A stretch of 64,000 nucleotides of DNA. It comes from Blautia sp. OF03-15BH (GTDB taxonomy: Bacteria; Bacillota; Clostridia; Lachnospirales; Lachnospiraceae). Both the position numbers and the translations under genes were made by a program. The DNA lies in contig NZ_QSCM01000009.1 in the NCBI RefSeq assembly GCF_003463065.1, positions 59,718 through 123,717 on the forward strand, given 5' to 3'. Below the pieces are notes generated by a model. The model did not search any database. It saw only the letters and a list, made by a program, of their open reading frames with translations, and had not been told where the DNA came from. The first letter of the stretch is position 1; every line of letters starts with the position of its first letter. This document shows, in pieces, positions 22,502-31,516 of the stretch.

Positions 22502-25500
22502 TTACCTTCCTTCTTTTATTCTTTCCATCTGCTCTCCCGTAAGCTTTCCGGCATTGAAAAGCAATTCTGCCATCTGGCTTCCGGTCTCCGGCTCGGTCTG
22601 AACCAGCTGTGCCAGAACAGTCAGATCTTTCTCATCCAGTTCCCTTATACTTTTGACAGGTATGGAGACGATCTCTGTCCTGTCTGAAGCATCTGCGGCA
22701 TAAAGTCCTGTCACAGCTGCAAAGGAAACCTGCTTTTTCTCATAAAGCCGGCGCAGAAGCTCCAGCATCCGTTTTCTGGACTGTTCCGGAAATTCTGCAA
22801 ACGACGCTGCCGCTTTTTCGGCATCTTCCCAGTTCCGGCTTTCTGCCAGCGTACGCAATACCGTCCTTTCCTCTTCCGGAAGAACACCCAGCATTTCTTC
22901 CAACTCAGACAACTCGCTGTCTGTTCGCTGTTCTGTTTCCGCTGTTTCAGGCTCTGTTTCAGAAATATCCGTTTTCTGCCGTGTTTCTTCCTTCGGGTTT
23001 TCCTGAATATCCTGCCAGATTTCTTCTCTTTGTGCAAGCGTCCGGTCATAGCCCCTTGACAGGCTGGAAGGACTATAAAGATTTGTCATCTCATTCACTC
23101 CTGTCACGACTCCTGCCGATGGATCATAGTCAAATACATGCCAGAGTGTTCCGATTTTTCCAGTCGGAACCGAATATTTTGCAATGATCTGGTTTCCGGT
23201 ATAAATTTTTACCATTGCTCTCGAAGTGGAAAGCGAGCTGCTATAGCTGTAGCCTTTATCCGTGTAATTGTGTACATAATAACTGTAGCTTCCATTCGGA
23301 TTGATGGAATAGACCGTTGTCGTTTCCGGTCCGTAACCATTTGTATCATCCAGGTCAAGATTTGCTGTCTTTTCGCCATTTTCCGTATACGTTTCATTCC
23401 GGTAATAGATATGGAAATCATCGCCATCACTGCCTGTTCCGAGGAGATGGGAATCCAGGTCTGCCGGAGAACGGCCCCAGATCAGGACAATGCGAAGGTC
23501 ATTCCCCACCTTTACATTTTCCGGTGACAGATAAGCCGGAATTTCACTGCTCTTATCGCCTACCACCGTCACATTTACATTATTTGCAATGAAATCTGCT
23601 TTTGCAAAATGGATTGTATAGTTTCCGGCTTCCAGCTTCAGAGAGTAGCTTTCATCCACAGTACCGCTCTCGAGCGGAGCTCCCAGGCTATTATTCCAGT
23701 TCTTTCTGACTTCATAGGTCACACCATCCAGCTTCTCACCAGTCAGTGCATTGACAATATTTCCATATACCGTTCCCTCTGTTGTTTTCTTCCGGTCAAC
23801 CATCATAGAAGCTTCTGCATAGGTCACTTCGTTCTTCTTTACGGACACGGTATTTTCGTAGGTCTTATATCCGGTCGCCGATATTTTCAGCGTATAATCA
23901 CCCGGAGCCAGAGCCGTCAGCGTATAATTTCCTTCCTCATCCGTATAGACATTTTTCAATTCATCCCCGTTCAGATAGAGAAGGACTCTGGATTTTTTCA
24001 GTGCCTTGTGTGAATCGGCATCCTGCACACTTCCGGATATCGAACCTTTTCCAAGGGTACACTCTTCTACTTTTTGTCCGTTTTCCAGATGGATGCTCAG
24101 CTTCAACGGGCTGTTCTTTTCCGTGAGCAGATCCCAGGAACAGGTATAGTGATGCTTCTTGGAGAGAAGCTTGCCAAATGCAGTCTCCGGATCCAATTCC
24201 ATACTTAAGTAAGCATTGATCACACCATTTGCACAATACAGCGGTTCAGAAAGAAGCACGCCGCCATTCATGTCATGCTCTGTAAATTCTGCTTTTCCCT
24301 GGATACCGCCCTGTGCGTCCACACCAACAAGATCAATGAGTTCAAAGGCATCCAGCACCAGGCTTGCTCCCAGCCCGGCTTTTGCCGTTCCACAAAGAGA
24401 AAAACTGTCCAGGCTGTCCTCAAAGCCGCTCAGATTTCTAAAATTTCCATTGGCATACTGAAAGCCTTCTGTTGCCTGGATCTCATAAGTAAAGCTTGCA
24501 GAACCGTTCACACCTGCCGTATAGAAAAAGACGATTTCCAGTGACAGACCTGTCGTTCCAAGCTTCAGGGGCGGCGTACGTCCCAGTTCGATCCTGGAGA
24601 ATTCATACTCGTGGCCCGAACCGCCCTTCATCGTATATTTGGTTTCTGCAAATTTGTAATCAATACTTCCTTTGAATTTTACTTTCTGTGTCGTGGAAAG
24701 CGTCAGCTCTTCGATAGAAAAACCTTTTCCTGTTTTTAATTTACAGGTGACATCCGGAATTGTTACCGTAAGTGTTCCTTTAGCCGCTGCTTTCTCTGAC
24801 AGCTTCTTGTTATCCAGGGTAAAGGTCCAGGAGCCCGGTACTTTCATACTTCCGCCGATCGTTCCCGTGCTCAGTCCCTCTGAAGGATTGTATACACAGC
24901 TGACGCCCTCTGCCGGAATAAACTGATCCGGTTTTACATCCAGCTGCCCGTCAAAGGATACTTCCGATAAAACCTCCTGAACTTCCGGCACTTTGCCGTT
25001 GATCTTATAATTAGCGCCCTGTTTTTTTACGCTGACTGCTTTCAGTGCAACTCCGTTTGGATGGTTCTTGTTGGCCGGAAGTACAAACACTCTGCCCTTT
25101 TTGATGTTCTTTGCAGCACTCGTGGCTGGAAGAACGACTGTATAAGAACCATCGCCATTCTTTGTAATTGTATATCCGGTTGTCTTCTTCAGCGGAGCCT
25201 GAATCACATTTTTTTCATAGCTTACAGACTGGGTTGTTTTTGCCGGGGCTGTATTCTTGTTCTGATAACGGTTTAAAAGAGAAACTGCATCAAACAATAC
25301 ATCCTTGTCTCCGTAAGTAAACGGAGTGGACGGCTGAAAACAGTTCGCTTTCAGAAGCAGAAGCTTCTGTCTCACTGCAATGTTGTCTTCTTCCGGATAT
25401 CTGAGCTCAGAAGCATCCTCACTGTTCAGCCTGGTTCCGTCATTCTGGAAGCCCAGTGCTTTTACTGCCGTATAGGCGGCAAACTCCCTGGTTGCTGTTT

Positions 25501-26590
25501 CTTCCGGACGGAACAACGGAATATCCTGCTCCGAATCTTCAAATCCTTCCGAATCTGCCGGCGGTAGGATTCCGCTCATCTGGGCTGTTTCAATCTCCGC
25601 CTCGTAGACGGTTCCTTCGGTATCTCCAAAATAGTGAACTGCCAGGTTTTCTTTCGCAGCAACCTGCTTCTGTAAGCCCTGCATCAACAGATGGATCCAT
25701 TCTCCCCTGCTGATTTCCATTCCGTCCTGTGCTGTTCTTTCGGATACTGTCAGCGCGATCCGGATGCTTTTCCCTCCGGAAACGGCCTTCAACGTTGTTT
25801 TTCCGGTCTTTTTGCAGGTTACTTTTCCTTTGGCAGTTATTTCTGCCACACTTTTATCCGATGATGACCAGGCAATCGGGGAATAACCGGATTCCGGAAT
25901 GGAAACATAGGCAGAAACCTGGAAAACATCACCTACTTTTTTTGAATAAGAGGCCAGTCCGTCATTTACCAGTTTTACCGTTTTTTGATAGACTGTCACT
26001 TTACACCTTGCAACCGCTTTTTTATTTTTGGCGCTGACTGCTTTGATGACAGCTGTACCCTTGCCTTTTGCTGTCACCTTTCCTTTACTGTTTACCACTG
26101 CCACCTTTTTGTTGCTGCTGGTCCATTTCACTCTGCTGCTGGCTCCAAGCGGCCTTATCCGTTTTATCTTTAAGGTCTGGGATTTTCCTTTCATCAGCGT
26201 GAGCTTCGTTTTATTCAGAGTAATGGAACGTGCTGCCGTCCCCTTTTTGAAGACGGTTACCCTACACACGGCTTTCGCTTTCCTGTTGCTTCTGCTTGTT
26301 GCTGTAATTTTTGCAGTGCCCGGTTTTTTCGCTATCACCCGCCCTTTTTTATCCACGGATGCGACTTTCGGATCAGAAGACCTCCAAAGCACACTTTTTG
26401 ACGCTGTCGCCGGCGTTACTGCTTTGACTTTTAAGGTGATCCTTTTCCCCGGCAGCAGAGATTCCTTTGCTGCACTGAGTTTCAGCTTCTGTGGCTTTGC
26501 TGCAGCCGCCTGGCTTTTCAACGATAACGGCATGAGAAACACCAGAAGAGCCAGAAGCAGTATTCCCGTTTTTTTCCAGATTTTTTTCAT
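22502..26590 (-). CDS. Large secreted Ig-like (Big_2) surface protein with CarboxypepD_reg-like and YfaP-like domains
   Basis: 1362 aa. Signal peptide (about 1-31, KKTGILLLALLVFLMP then AAAA). Three bacterial Ig-like type 2 repeats follow (about 33-275), each with the VTAKGKGTAVIKA-type ending. Next is a degenerate S-layer-homology-like segment with GILPPADSEG and ATREFAAYTAVKALGF. A long beta-rich region follows, then two carboxypeptidase-regulatory-like domains (GSISGSV, TYTDEEGNYTLTALAPGDYTL-type), and a YfaP-type domain (about 1025-1168) with WGRSPADLDSHL and LDLDDTNGYGPETTTVY. The C-terminal tail is acidic and helical. No sortase LPxTG motif is seen. It is probably held at the surface and may bind or span wall polymers; its function is unknown. 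The start has GAGGAAAGAGAGA upstream, and it faces the HTH regulator across 364 nt. Confidence 0.85.
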   Translation of the reverse strand: MKKIWKKTGILLLALLVFLMPLSLKSQAAAAKPQKLKLSAAKESLLPGKRITLKVKAVTPATASKSVLWRSSDPKVASVDKKGRVIAKKPGTAKITATSRSNRKAKAVCRVTVFKKGTAARSITLNKTKLTLMKGKSQTLKIKRIRPLGASSRVKWTSSNKKVAVVNSKGKVTAKGKGTAVIKAVSAKNKKAVARCKVTVYQKTVKLVNDGLASYSKKVGDVFQVSAYVSIPESGYSPIAWSSSDKSVAEITAKGKVTCKKTGKTTLKAVSGGKSIRIALTVSERTAQDGMEISRGEWIHLLMQGLQKQVAAKENLAVHYFGDTEGTVYEAEIETAQMSGILPPADSEGFEDSEQDIPLFRPEETATREFAAYTAVKALGFQNDGTRLNSEDASELRYPEEDNIAVRQKLLLLKANCFQPSTPFTYGDKDVLFDAVSLLNRYQNKNTAPAKTTQSVSYEKNVIQAPLKKTTGYTITKNGDGSYTVVLPATSAAKNIKKGRVFVLPANKNHPNGVALKAVSVKKQGANYKINGKVPEVQEVLSEVSFDGQLDVKPDQFIPAEGVSCVYNPSEGLSTGTIGGSMKVPGSWTFTLDNKKLSEKAAAKGTLTVTIPDVTCKLKTGKGFSIEELTLSTTQKVKFKGSIDYKFAETKYTMKGGSGHEYEFSRIELGRTPPLKLGTTGLSLEIVFFYTAGVNGSASFTYEIQATEGFQYANGNFRNLSGFEDSLDSFSLCGTAKAGLGASLVLDAFELIDLVGVDAQGGIQGKAEFTEHDMNGGVLLSEPLYCANGVINAYLSMELDPETAFGKLLSKKHHYTCSWDLLTEKNSPLKLSIHLENGQKVEECTLGKGSISGSVQDADSHKALKKSRVLLYLNGDELKNVYTDEEGNYTLTALAPGDYTLKISATGYKTYENTVSVKKNEVTYAEASMMVDRKKTTEGTVYGNIVNALTGEKLDGVTYEVRKNWNNSLGAPLESGTVDESYSLKLEAGNYTIHFAKADFIANNVNVTVVGDKSSEIPAYLSPENVKVGNDLRIVLIWGRSPADLDSHLLGTGSDGDDFHIYYRNETYTENGEKTANLDLDDTNGYGPETTTVYSINPNGSYSYYVHNYTDKGYSYSSSLSTSRAMVKIYTGNQIIAKYSVPTGKIGTLWHVFDYDPSAGVVTGVNEMTNLYSPSSLSRGYDRTLAQREEIWQDIQENPKEETRQKTDISETEPETAETEQRTDSELSELEEMLGVLPEEERTVLRTLAESRNWEDAEKAAASFAEFPEQSRKRMLELLRRLYEKKQVSFAAVTGLYAADASDRTEIVSIPVKSIRELDEKDLTVLAQLVQTEPETGSQMAELLFNAGKLTGEQMERIKEGR

Positions 26591-26838
26591 TCTCTCTTTC
26601 CTCCTCACTGTAAATCTGTCCGGATGAGCTGAAAATCCGCCTGTCTCCAGACTATTAAAAAGTGCTGCTGAATCATCACAAAAAATGCACGTTCTTATTT
26701 TGCAGATTATTTTGGACAGAAAATCCGGCGGGTTGGGAAGGAGGGGCCGGATCCACATCTTTTACTAATCCGTCTGAATAAAAACGTGCTTTTGACACCA
26801 TAATTATTTTACACTATTTTTTCTTCTTCGGTAGATTT

Positions 26839-26891
26839 AGACATTCTTTTAGACATTTTTTTACTTTGTCTTGCATCTCTTGACATTCTTT
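26839..26891 (+). repeat. Three direct repeats, candidate operator
   Basis: AGACATTCTTTT (26839), AGACATTTTTTT (26851) and TGACATTCTTTT (26881) lie 12 and 30 nt apart. The last overlaps the -35 box of the HTH gene. They could bind that regulator itself (inference). Confidence 0.45.
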
Positions 26892-26908
26892 TTTCTTTAG
26901 AATAAAAT
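26880..26908 (+). promoter_or_regulatory. Sigma-A promoter for the HTH regulator
   Basis: TTGACA (26880-26885) and TAAAAT (26903-26908) with a 17-nt spacer, close to consensus. Confidence 0.8.
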
Positions 26909-26954
26909 GGTTTATATTTACACTTTATATTTTTAAGTAAAGGAGGATTCTTCC

Positions 26955-28409
26955 TTGTCCGATTTTTCTGATTTACTTGATCACGCCATCGCCCGCTCCA
27001 ACCTCTCCATGCTGGAGCTCCAGGAAGCCAGCGGCATTCCCGTCAGTTATCTCTACAAACTCCGCAAAGGAGTCCGTTTCACAAAAAAATATACACTGAA
27101 CGTCCTCTCTCTGATCTATGCTCTCCAGTGCCCTAAAGCAGAAGAAATCCGGCTGTTGCAGGAATTTCACATTGAAAACATTGGAAAAGAGGCATTCCGC
27201 TGCCTTCATTCCATTCAGGAGATTATTTCCTCCATCGGCCCCAGAGACCTTCGTGCGTTTCCACCAGTCACTTATGAGGCTTACCCTTTTTCCGGTTCCG
27301 CTTTTCTTTCCAGTGAACTGGAGATCAATGCCTGTCTCAGAAAACTTCTGCTTCAGCAGGCTACGCAGAAAGAAAAAGGCTCGGTGCTGATGCTCGGCGG
27401 CGAACAACACTCTTTTTTAAAAGAAAGTATCCCCCCTATTCTTCACAATTCCAGGGTGCAGGTAGAGCATCTTTTCCGCCTGGACAGTCACACTTATCCG
27501 GAAAGCGAATCTCATAATCTGGATACCTTAAAACCCATTTTGCGCTATTTCTTCTGTGGCTTTGCTTACTCACCAAAATATGTGTATACCTACAACGACT
27601 CTTTTGACCGCCGTACTACAATCTTTGACACACTGCTTATTTTTGGTCATAAGATCGTTCTTGCCCTTACCGGTGAAGAACAGGGTCTTGTTTTTACCAA
27701 TTCGGAAGAAATCGCTTTTTTTGAAAAAAGATTTCAGACACTGTATGCTTCCGGTCAGGTCCTTATGAGTTCCGTCAGCGGTCTTGACAATCTTCAGAAT
27801 GCCTTTATGAAAGCAGAACGTTCTCTGAAAAGCTATACCTATTATTCTCTGGAAAATTCATTCTGCTCTCTTTCTTTTCTTTCCAGAGATATGCTTTATA
27901 ATCATCTGTCGGTCCGAGATGAGAAAACAGAACAACTCCTGTCGGATTTTATCTACCGTTCCGAATATCTGATGGAGCGGAAACGGGTGTTTCATTATAC
28001 CAAGGAATCGGTCCTTCAGTTTCTGAAAAACGGCTGGTTGGAATATCTCCCGCACAGCCTCTATACCCCATTGAATCCCCAGGAACGGCTGTTGGTTCTG
28101 AAGCGTCTGTTAAACCGATGTACCCATCCTTCAAAGAATATAGAATATCACCTGATAAAAAGCAATCTTCTTCCTATTCATCCCAATGCCATGATTGATG
28201 CAATGTCAAAAAGCATCAATTTTGTCGGGTATTATAATAATGACGATAATTTCGAGGCTTACCGCATCAATGAACCAAATCTTTCTAAATGGATCTATTT
28301 ATTTCTGGAATCACTGCCTTCCAGCGAATGGATCTACAGCCAGGAAGAACAGATTGCTTTTCTGGAAGAAACAATACAGGATTTTTCGCAGGAACAGCTT
28401 CATAAGTGA
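26955..28409 (+). CDS. XRE-type helix-turn-helix regulator with long unknown C-terminal region
   Basis: 484 aa. Residues about 5-60 look like an XRE/Cro-type HTH (SNLSMLELQEASGIPVSYLY, then KLRKGVRFTKKYTLNVLSL). The remaining 420 residues match no family I know; they are soluble and aromatic-rich, without membrane segments. The gene starts with TTG at 26955, with AGGAGG 8 nt upstream. It is divergent from the large surface protein and ends at a terminator shared with the envelope operon, so it may control one or both. An XRE-like sensor-regulator is a reasonable description; the ligand is unknown. Confidence 0.8.
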   Translation: MSDFSDLLDHAIARSNLSMLELQEASGIPVSYLYKLRKGVRFTKKYTLNVLSLIYALQCPKAEEIRLLQEFHIENIGKEAFRCLHSIQEIISSIGPRDLRAFPPVTYEAYPFSGSAFLSSELEINACLRKLLLQQATQKEKGSVLMLGGEQHSFLKESIPPILHNSRVQVEHLFRLDSHTYPESESHNLDTLKPILRYFFCGFAYSPKYVYTYNDSFDRRTTIFDTLLIFGHKIVLALTGEEQGLVFTNSEEIAFFEKRFQTLYASGQVLMSSVSGLDNLQNAFMKAERSLKSYTYYSLENSFCSLSFLSRDMLYNHLSVRDEKTEQLLSDFIYRSEYLMERKRVFHYTKESVLQFLKNGWLEYLPHSLYTPLNPQERLLVLKRLLNRCTHPSKNIEYHLIKSNLLPIHPNAMIDAMSKSINFVGYYNNDDNFEAYRINEPNLSKWIYLFLESLPSSEWIYSQEEQIAFLEETIQDFSQEQLHK

Positions 28410-28423
28410 AATCCTACTTATAA

Positions 28424-28469
28424 AAAACCTTCCTCTCACAAAAATATCAAAAGAGGAAGGTTTTATTTT
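28424..28469. terminator. Bidirectional terminator between the HTH regulator and the envelope operon
   Basis: AAAACCTTCCTCT (28424-28436) pairs perfectly with AGAGGAAGGTTTT (28452-28464), with T-rich ends on both strands. It ends the regulator gene and the convergent seven-gene operon. Confidence 0.9.
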
Positions 28470-28477
28470 TTAACCAG

Positions 28478-29509
28478 TTAAAGTGTATCATACCCATTAA
28501 TCTGACAGGTTAATGGGTAGCCGCCGTTTCCGTAAACAGACGCTTCTCCGACAAAGGCCAGCTCCGTATCATAGCAAAGTCCATCCACAATCGTCCAACA
28601 GTGGCGGGTAAAGCCATCTCCTGCTCCGTCTCTGGTTCCATGGATACGCCCGCGCACTATCGTGGCATCACAGCCTACGGCTTTTGTCAGATGCGCAAAC
28701 GCTGCCGCAAAATTGTAACAGTTTCCCATATGAGACGTCAGCATTTCATATGCATAATCCACATCCCAGTCATCATAGTAACTATAATCTCTCCAGGTCA
28801 TGTAACTGAAATTGCTGTGGCTCACCATATAATTATAGCAGGAGCGGATCTTATCTGAACGGCTCATAGAGTCATTGGTGATCTGACCTACGATTTCCTG
28901 ACATTTGAGTTCCAGGAGTTCCGATTTGTTCAGAGGCGCTTCTCCTTTGAAATTGATCTTCGTCCCATCAATGGTACGATTCTTGAGCATCACGCCTGTC
29001 TTCGAATTAAAATAATATTTTTTACCGTCAACGATCTGCCAGCCGGTAAGCATCTCTCCCCGATAGGAAAAGCAGTATTTCTTTTTCCCGATGGTCCGGA
29101 TTCCCGGCAGCGCACGCCCACGCTCACTGAAATAAAACTGCTTTTTATTGATTTTTCTCCAGCCGGTAAGAAACTGTCCTTTGCTGTTGGCAAAATAAAC
29201 CTTCGTACCTTTCCGGATAAAGCGGCTGGTCATGAGACGTCCTCGCTCATCGAAGCAGTAAAACTTCCCGTTAAGCTTAATGATGGCATCTTTGACCATC
29301 TTTCCTCTGGAATTGTACCAATATTTGTGTCCCTTATACGTCACCCATCGGCTGATCCGTGGTCGGATCTGTGCCATCCTGTCCGAATAGTCATCTACCG
29401 TTACTTTCTTTATGCATTCCGCATTCTCAGCAGCCATTGCCGGAGTCAACGCAAAAAACACAAATAAAATAACCGTACTTAAGACTGCACATCTTCTTAT
29501 CTGCCTCAT
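28478..29509 (-). CDS. Secreted transglutaminase-like protein with cell-wall-binding-type repeats
   Basis: 343 aa. Signal peptide with AVLSTVILFVFFALTPAMA. Next are about six choline/glucan-binding-type repeats (W/Y-rich, GWRKINKKQFYF, GWQIVDGKKYYFN). The C-terminal transglutaminase-like domain has C264 in GNCYNFAAAF, H303 in TRHCWTIVDG and D314 in CYDTELAF, the usual Cys-His-Asp triad. It probably acts on wall or surface peptides as a transglutaminase or peptidase; the substrate is unknown. I chose the ATG at 29509, with AAGGAG 10 nt upstream, over one at 29518. It is the last gene of the seven-gene operon. Confidence 0.85.
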   Translation of the reverse strand: MRQIRRCAVLSTVILFVFFALTPAMAAENAECIKKVTVDDYSDRMAQIRPRISRWVTYKGHKYWYNSRGKMVKDAIIKLNGKFYCFDERGRLMTSRFIRKGTKVYFANSKGQFLTGWRKINKKQFYFSERGRALPGIRTIGKKKYCFSYRGEMLTGWQIVDGKKYYFNSKTGVMLKNRTIDGTKINFKGEAPLNKSELLELKCQEIVGQITNDSMSRSDKIRSCYNYMVSHSNFSYMTWRDYSYYDDWDVDYAYEMLTSHMGNCYNFAAAFAHLTKAVGCDATIVRGRIHGTRDGAGDGFTRHCWTIVDGLCYDTELAFVGEASVYGNGGYPLTCQINGYDTL

Positions 29510-29531
29510 CTCATGCATTCTCCTTAGCTTC

Positions 29532-30542
29532 TTAAAGTGCTACACGGAGGATTGGATGCAGTTCGTAGACTCCATAGGGAGCTCCGTAATATTTATTGTA
29601 ATCTTTTGCCTCTGCAAACAGCGGATCGTAAACCAGACCATTGATCTCAGCCCAGCTGTGTGCCAGCCCGTAGGTTCCGTCAGAATCGGTGCAGACATGA
29701 ATATCGGTGTAACCAATGGCCTTTGCCAGATAGGCAAACGCTGCTGCATCGGATTCGCAGTTTCCACCACCGAGCAGGAAATGATCATTGGCATAAAGTG
29801 CCGGCCAGCCCGGTTCATTGACAAATTTCCGTCTCATCACATAGGGTTTCTTGATGACCCAGTCAAAGCAGGCTTTCAGCTTCTGTGACTGACTCATACC
29901 TGAATTTGTGATCTCTGCAGCGATCTTTTCCGCCCGCTCCAGCGTTTCGATATCCTGCACCTTCACATCGCTGAGTTTTTTGCCATTTCCGTCATAGTAG
30001 AGTGTTCCGTTTCCGGTGGAAACCTTCTTCATCTCCAACCGTCCTCTGTCCGAAAGATAATAGGTGGTCTTTCCTACCGTCTGGGTTCCGGTGAGAAGAA
30101 TTCCTTTCTGGCTAAAAAGATACGTTCTCCCGTTGATGACCGTAAGCCCTTTCCGAATGGCTCCGTCCTTGCCAAAATAGGAAATCCCATAAGAAAACTT
30201 CTGCCAGCCTTTTCTCACGCTTCCATCTGCTTTCAGCGAATAAAACTTACCGTCTACTTTCACAAAACAGTTCTTTTTGATCGTACCGCAGCGGTCTGCC
30301 CGGTATTTCTTTCCTTTATAAATGACCCAGGCATTTTTTACCAGTTTTCCCTTTTTGTTGAAATAGCAGGTCTTATTTTTGATCTTAACAAAGCCCTTTG
30401 CAATCTTTCCATTCTTATAATAATAAACCACTCCGTTGGAGGCCTTATGCCACCCATCTTTTTTCGCTGCTGCTGCAGAAACCGGCAGACTCAGAAGGAG
30501 ACAGATCAGCAAAGCCAGAAGGCTGATTTTTCTCTTTTTCAT
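29532..30542 (-). CDS. Secreted transglutaminase-like protein with cell-wall-binding-type repeats
   Basis: 336 aa and a paralogue of the next gene downstream. Signal peptide MKKRKISLLALLICLLLSLP. About seven repeats of the YYYKNGKIAKGFVKIKNK type follow. The C-terminal transglutaminase-like domain has C262 in GNCESDAAAF, H295 in LAHSWAEING and D306 in VYDPLFAE. Repeats of this kind bind choline-teichoic acid or glucans in other Firmicutes; the ligand here is unknown. It lies 22 nt before its paralogue. Confidence 0.85.
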   Translation of the reverse strand: MKKRKISLLALLICLLLSLPVSAAAAKKDGWHKASNGVVYYYKNGKIAKGFVKIKNKTCYFNKKGKLVKNAWVIYKGKKYRADRCGTIKKNCFVKVDGKFYSLKADGSVRKGWQKFSYGISYFGKDGAIRKGLTVINGRTYLFSQKGILLTGTQTVGKTTYYLSDRGRLEMKKVSTGNGTLYYDGNGKKLSDVKVQDIETLERAEKIAAEITNSGMSQSQKLKACFDWVIKKPYVMRRKFVNEPGWPALYANDHFLLGGGNCESDAAAFAYLAKAIGYTDIHVCTDSDGTYGLAHSWAEINGLVYDPLFAEAKDYNKYYGAPYGVYELHPILRVAL

Positions 30543-30583
30543 ATTTTTCTCTCTTTCTTATTACTGATGTTCTGAACGATTGA

Positions 30584-31516
30584 TCAATACTCTTCTCTTG
30601 CGGTGCTTCCGTCGGAATAGGTGATCTCATAATAGCCATGACCGCTTCCGTCACAGTCATCATAAGCCTGACGGCTCACTTCATATTTGCCCTGTGGTGC
30701 TGCACTGCTCTGTCCGGCAGAGGCCTGAGCTGCTGCCTGCTGAGCTGCCGCCTGCTGAGCTGCTGCCGCTGCCGCCACCTGAGCCTGCGCTGCTTCTTCC
30801 GCTTTCACAGCTGCATCTGCACTCTCTTTGTCTTTGCTCAGGAAAGAACGTGCAATATAACCGGTTACTTCTCCCTGCTCTACTTTATACCATTTCGGAG
30901 CTGCTCCGATCACGCGGATCTCCTGTCCTAAAGATGCCACTGCCAACGCCTCGGAATCGCCATTTGCCTCTGCACGGATATAAACGTCATTCACCACATA
31001 CATGGTTTCCGGCTGATCAAATTCCACTTCCTCCGCAGTCTCAGCTGCCTCCTTCTCTTTACCTTCAGCATTTTTGTACTGGATATAAAGGAAACCATGA
31101 TCCTTTACCAGTACCGGTTCTGTCATGGCTGTTACATCTGCATCCGGAAAAACATGGACCTCTCCATCCTCACCGGTAAGTGTAATACCTGCAACGTTCT
31201 CTTCCTTCTCAGCATCGGCTTCGGTTTCTGTCTCCTCTTCCGCTGTTTCCGTGGTGCCCGCAAGAGCCTCTTTCACCACATAACCGGATTCATTTTTCAA
31301 AGTCACAATGGTCTTGCCATCTTGTTTTACTTCTACATCCGGTGCGGCTTCTGTCTCTGTTTCTGTCTCTGTTTCTGTCTCTGTTTCGCTCTCGCTTTCC
31401 AGCTCAGTGCTGACCGTTTCTGTCTCTGTTTCTGCTGCAGACACAGCCGGTGCGGTCATTCCAAGTACAGATACCACTGCCAGTCCCAGCATTGCTTTTA
31501 CTGTCTTTTTTTTCAT
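30584..31516 (-). CDS. Secreted protein with Glu-Thr repeats and an SH3-like domain
   Basis: 310 aa. Signal peptide with MLGLAVVSVLGMTAPAVSA. Then a low-complexity Glu-Thr/Glu-Ser stretch (about 28-57), a beta-rich region, a bacterial SH3-like domain (about 165-225, with MYVVNDVYIRAEANGDSEAL and WYKVEQGEVTGYIA), and an Ala/Gln-rich linker before a short C-terminal domain with DCDGSGHGYYEITYSDGS. SH3-like domains often bind peptidoglycan stem peptides. The start overlaps the upstream acyl-transfer partner gene by 4 nt. Confidence 0.8.
   Translation of the reverse strand: MKKKTVKAMLGLAVVSVLGMTAPAVSAAETETETVSTELESESETETETETETETEAAPDVEVKQDGKTIVTLKNESGYVVKEALAGTTETAEEETETEADAEKEENVAGITLTGEDGEVHVFPDADVTAMTEPVLVKDHGFLYIQYKNAEGKEKEAAETAEEVEFDQPETMYVVNDVYIRAEANGDSEALAVASLGQEIRVIGAAPKWYKVEQGEVTGYIARSFLSKDKESADAAVKAEEAAQAQVAAAAAAQQAAAQQAAAQASAGQSSAAPQGKYEVSRQAYDDCDGSGHGYYEITYSDGSTAREEY
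31350..31430 (-). repeat. Short tandem repeat coding for Glu-Thr units
   Basis: On the plus strand the unit TTCTGTCTCTGT recurs about three times in tandem, then again near 31418. It encodes the acidic Glu-Thr tract of the SH3-like secreted protein. The unit length is a multiple of 3, so slippage would change length without breaking the frame. Confidence 0.6.

Larger units (their letters stand above)
26591..26954. other. Divergent intergenic region between the surface protein and the HTH regulator
   Basis: 364 nt without a gene. It holds the regulator promoter (26880-26908), three copies of a GACATT(C/T)TTT repeat upstream of and overlapping the -35, and a second weak plus-strand promoter candidate (TTGACA at 26792, TATTTT at 26815). 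I see no convincing minus-strand promoter for the surface protein. Confidence 0.5.
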
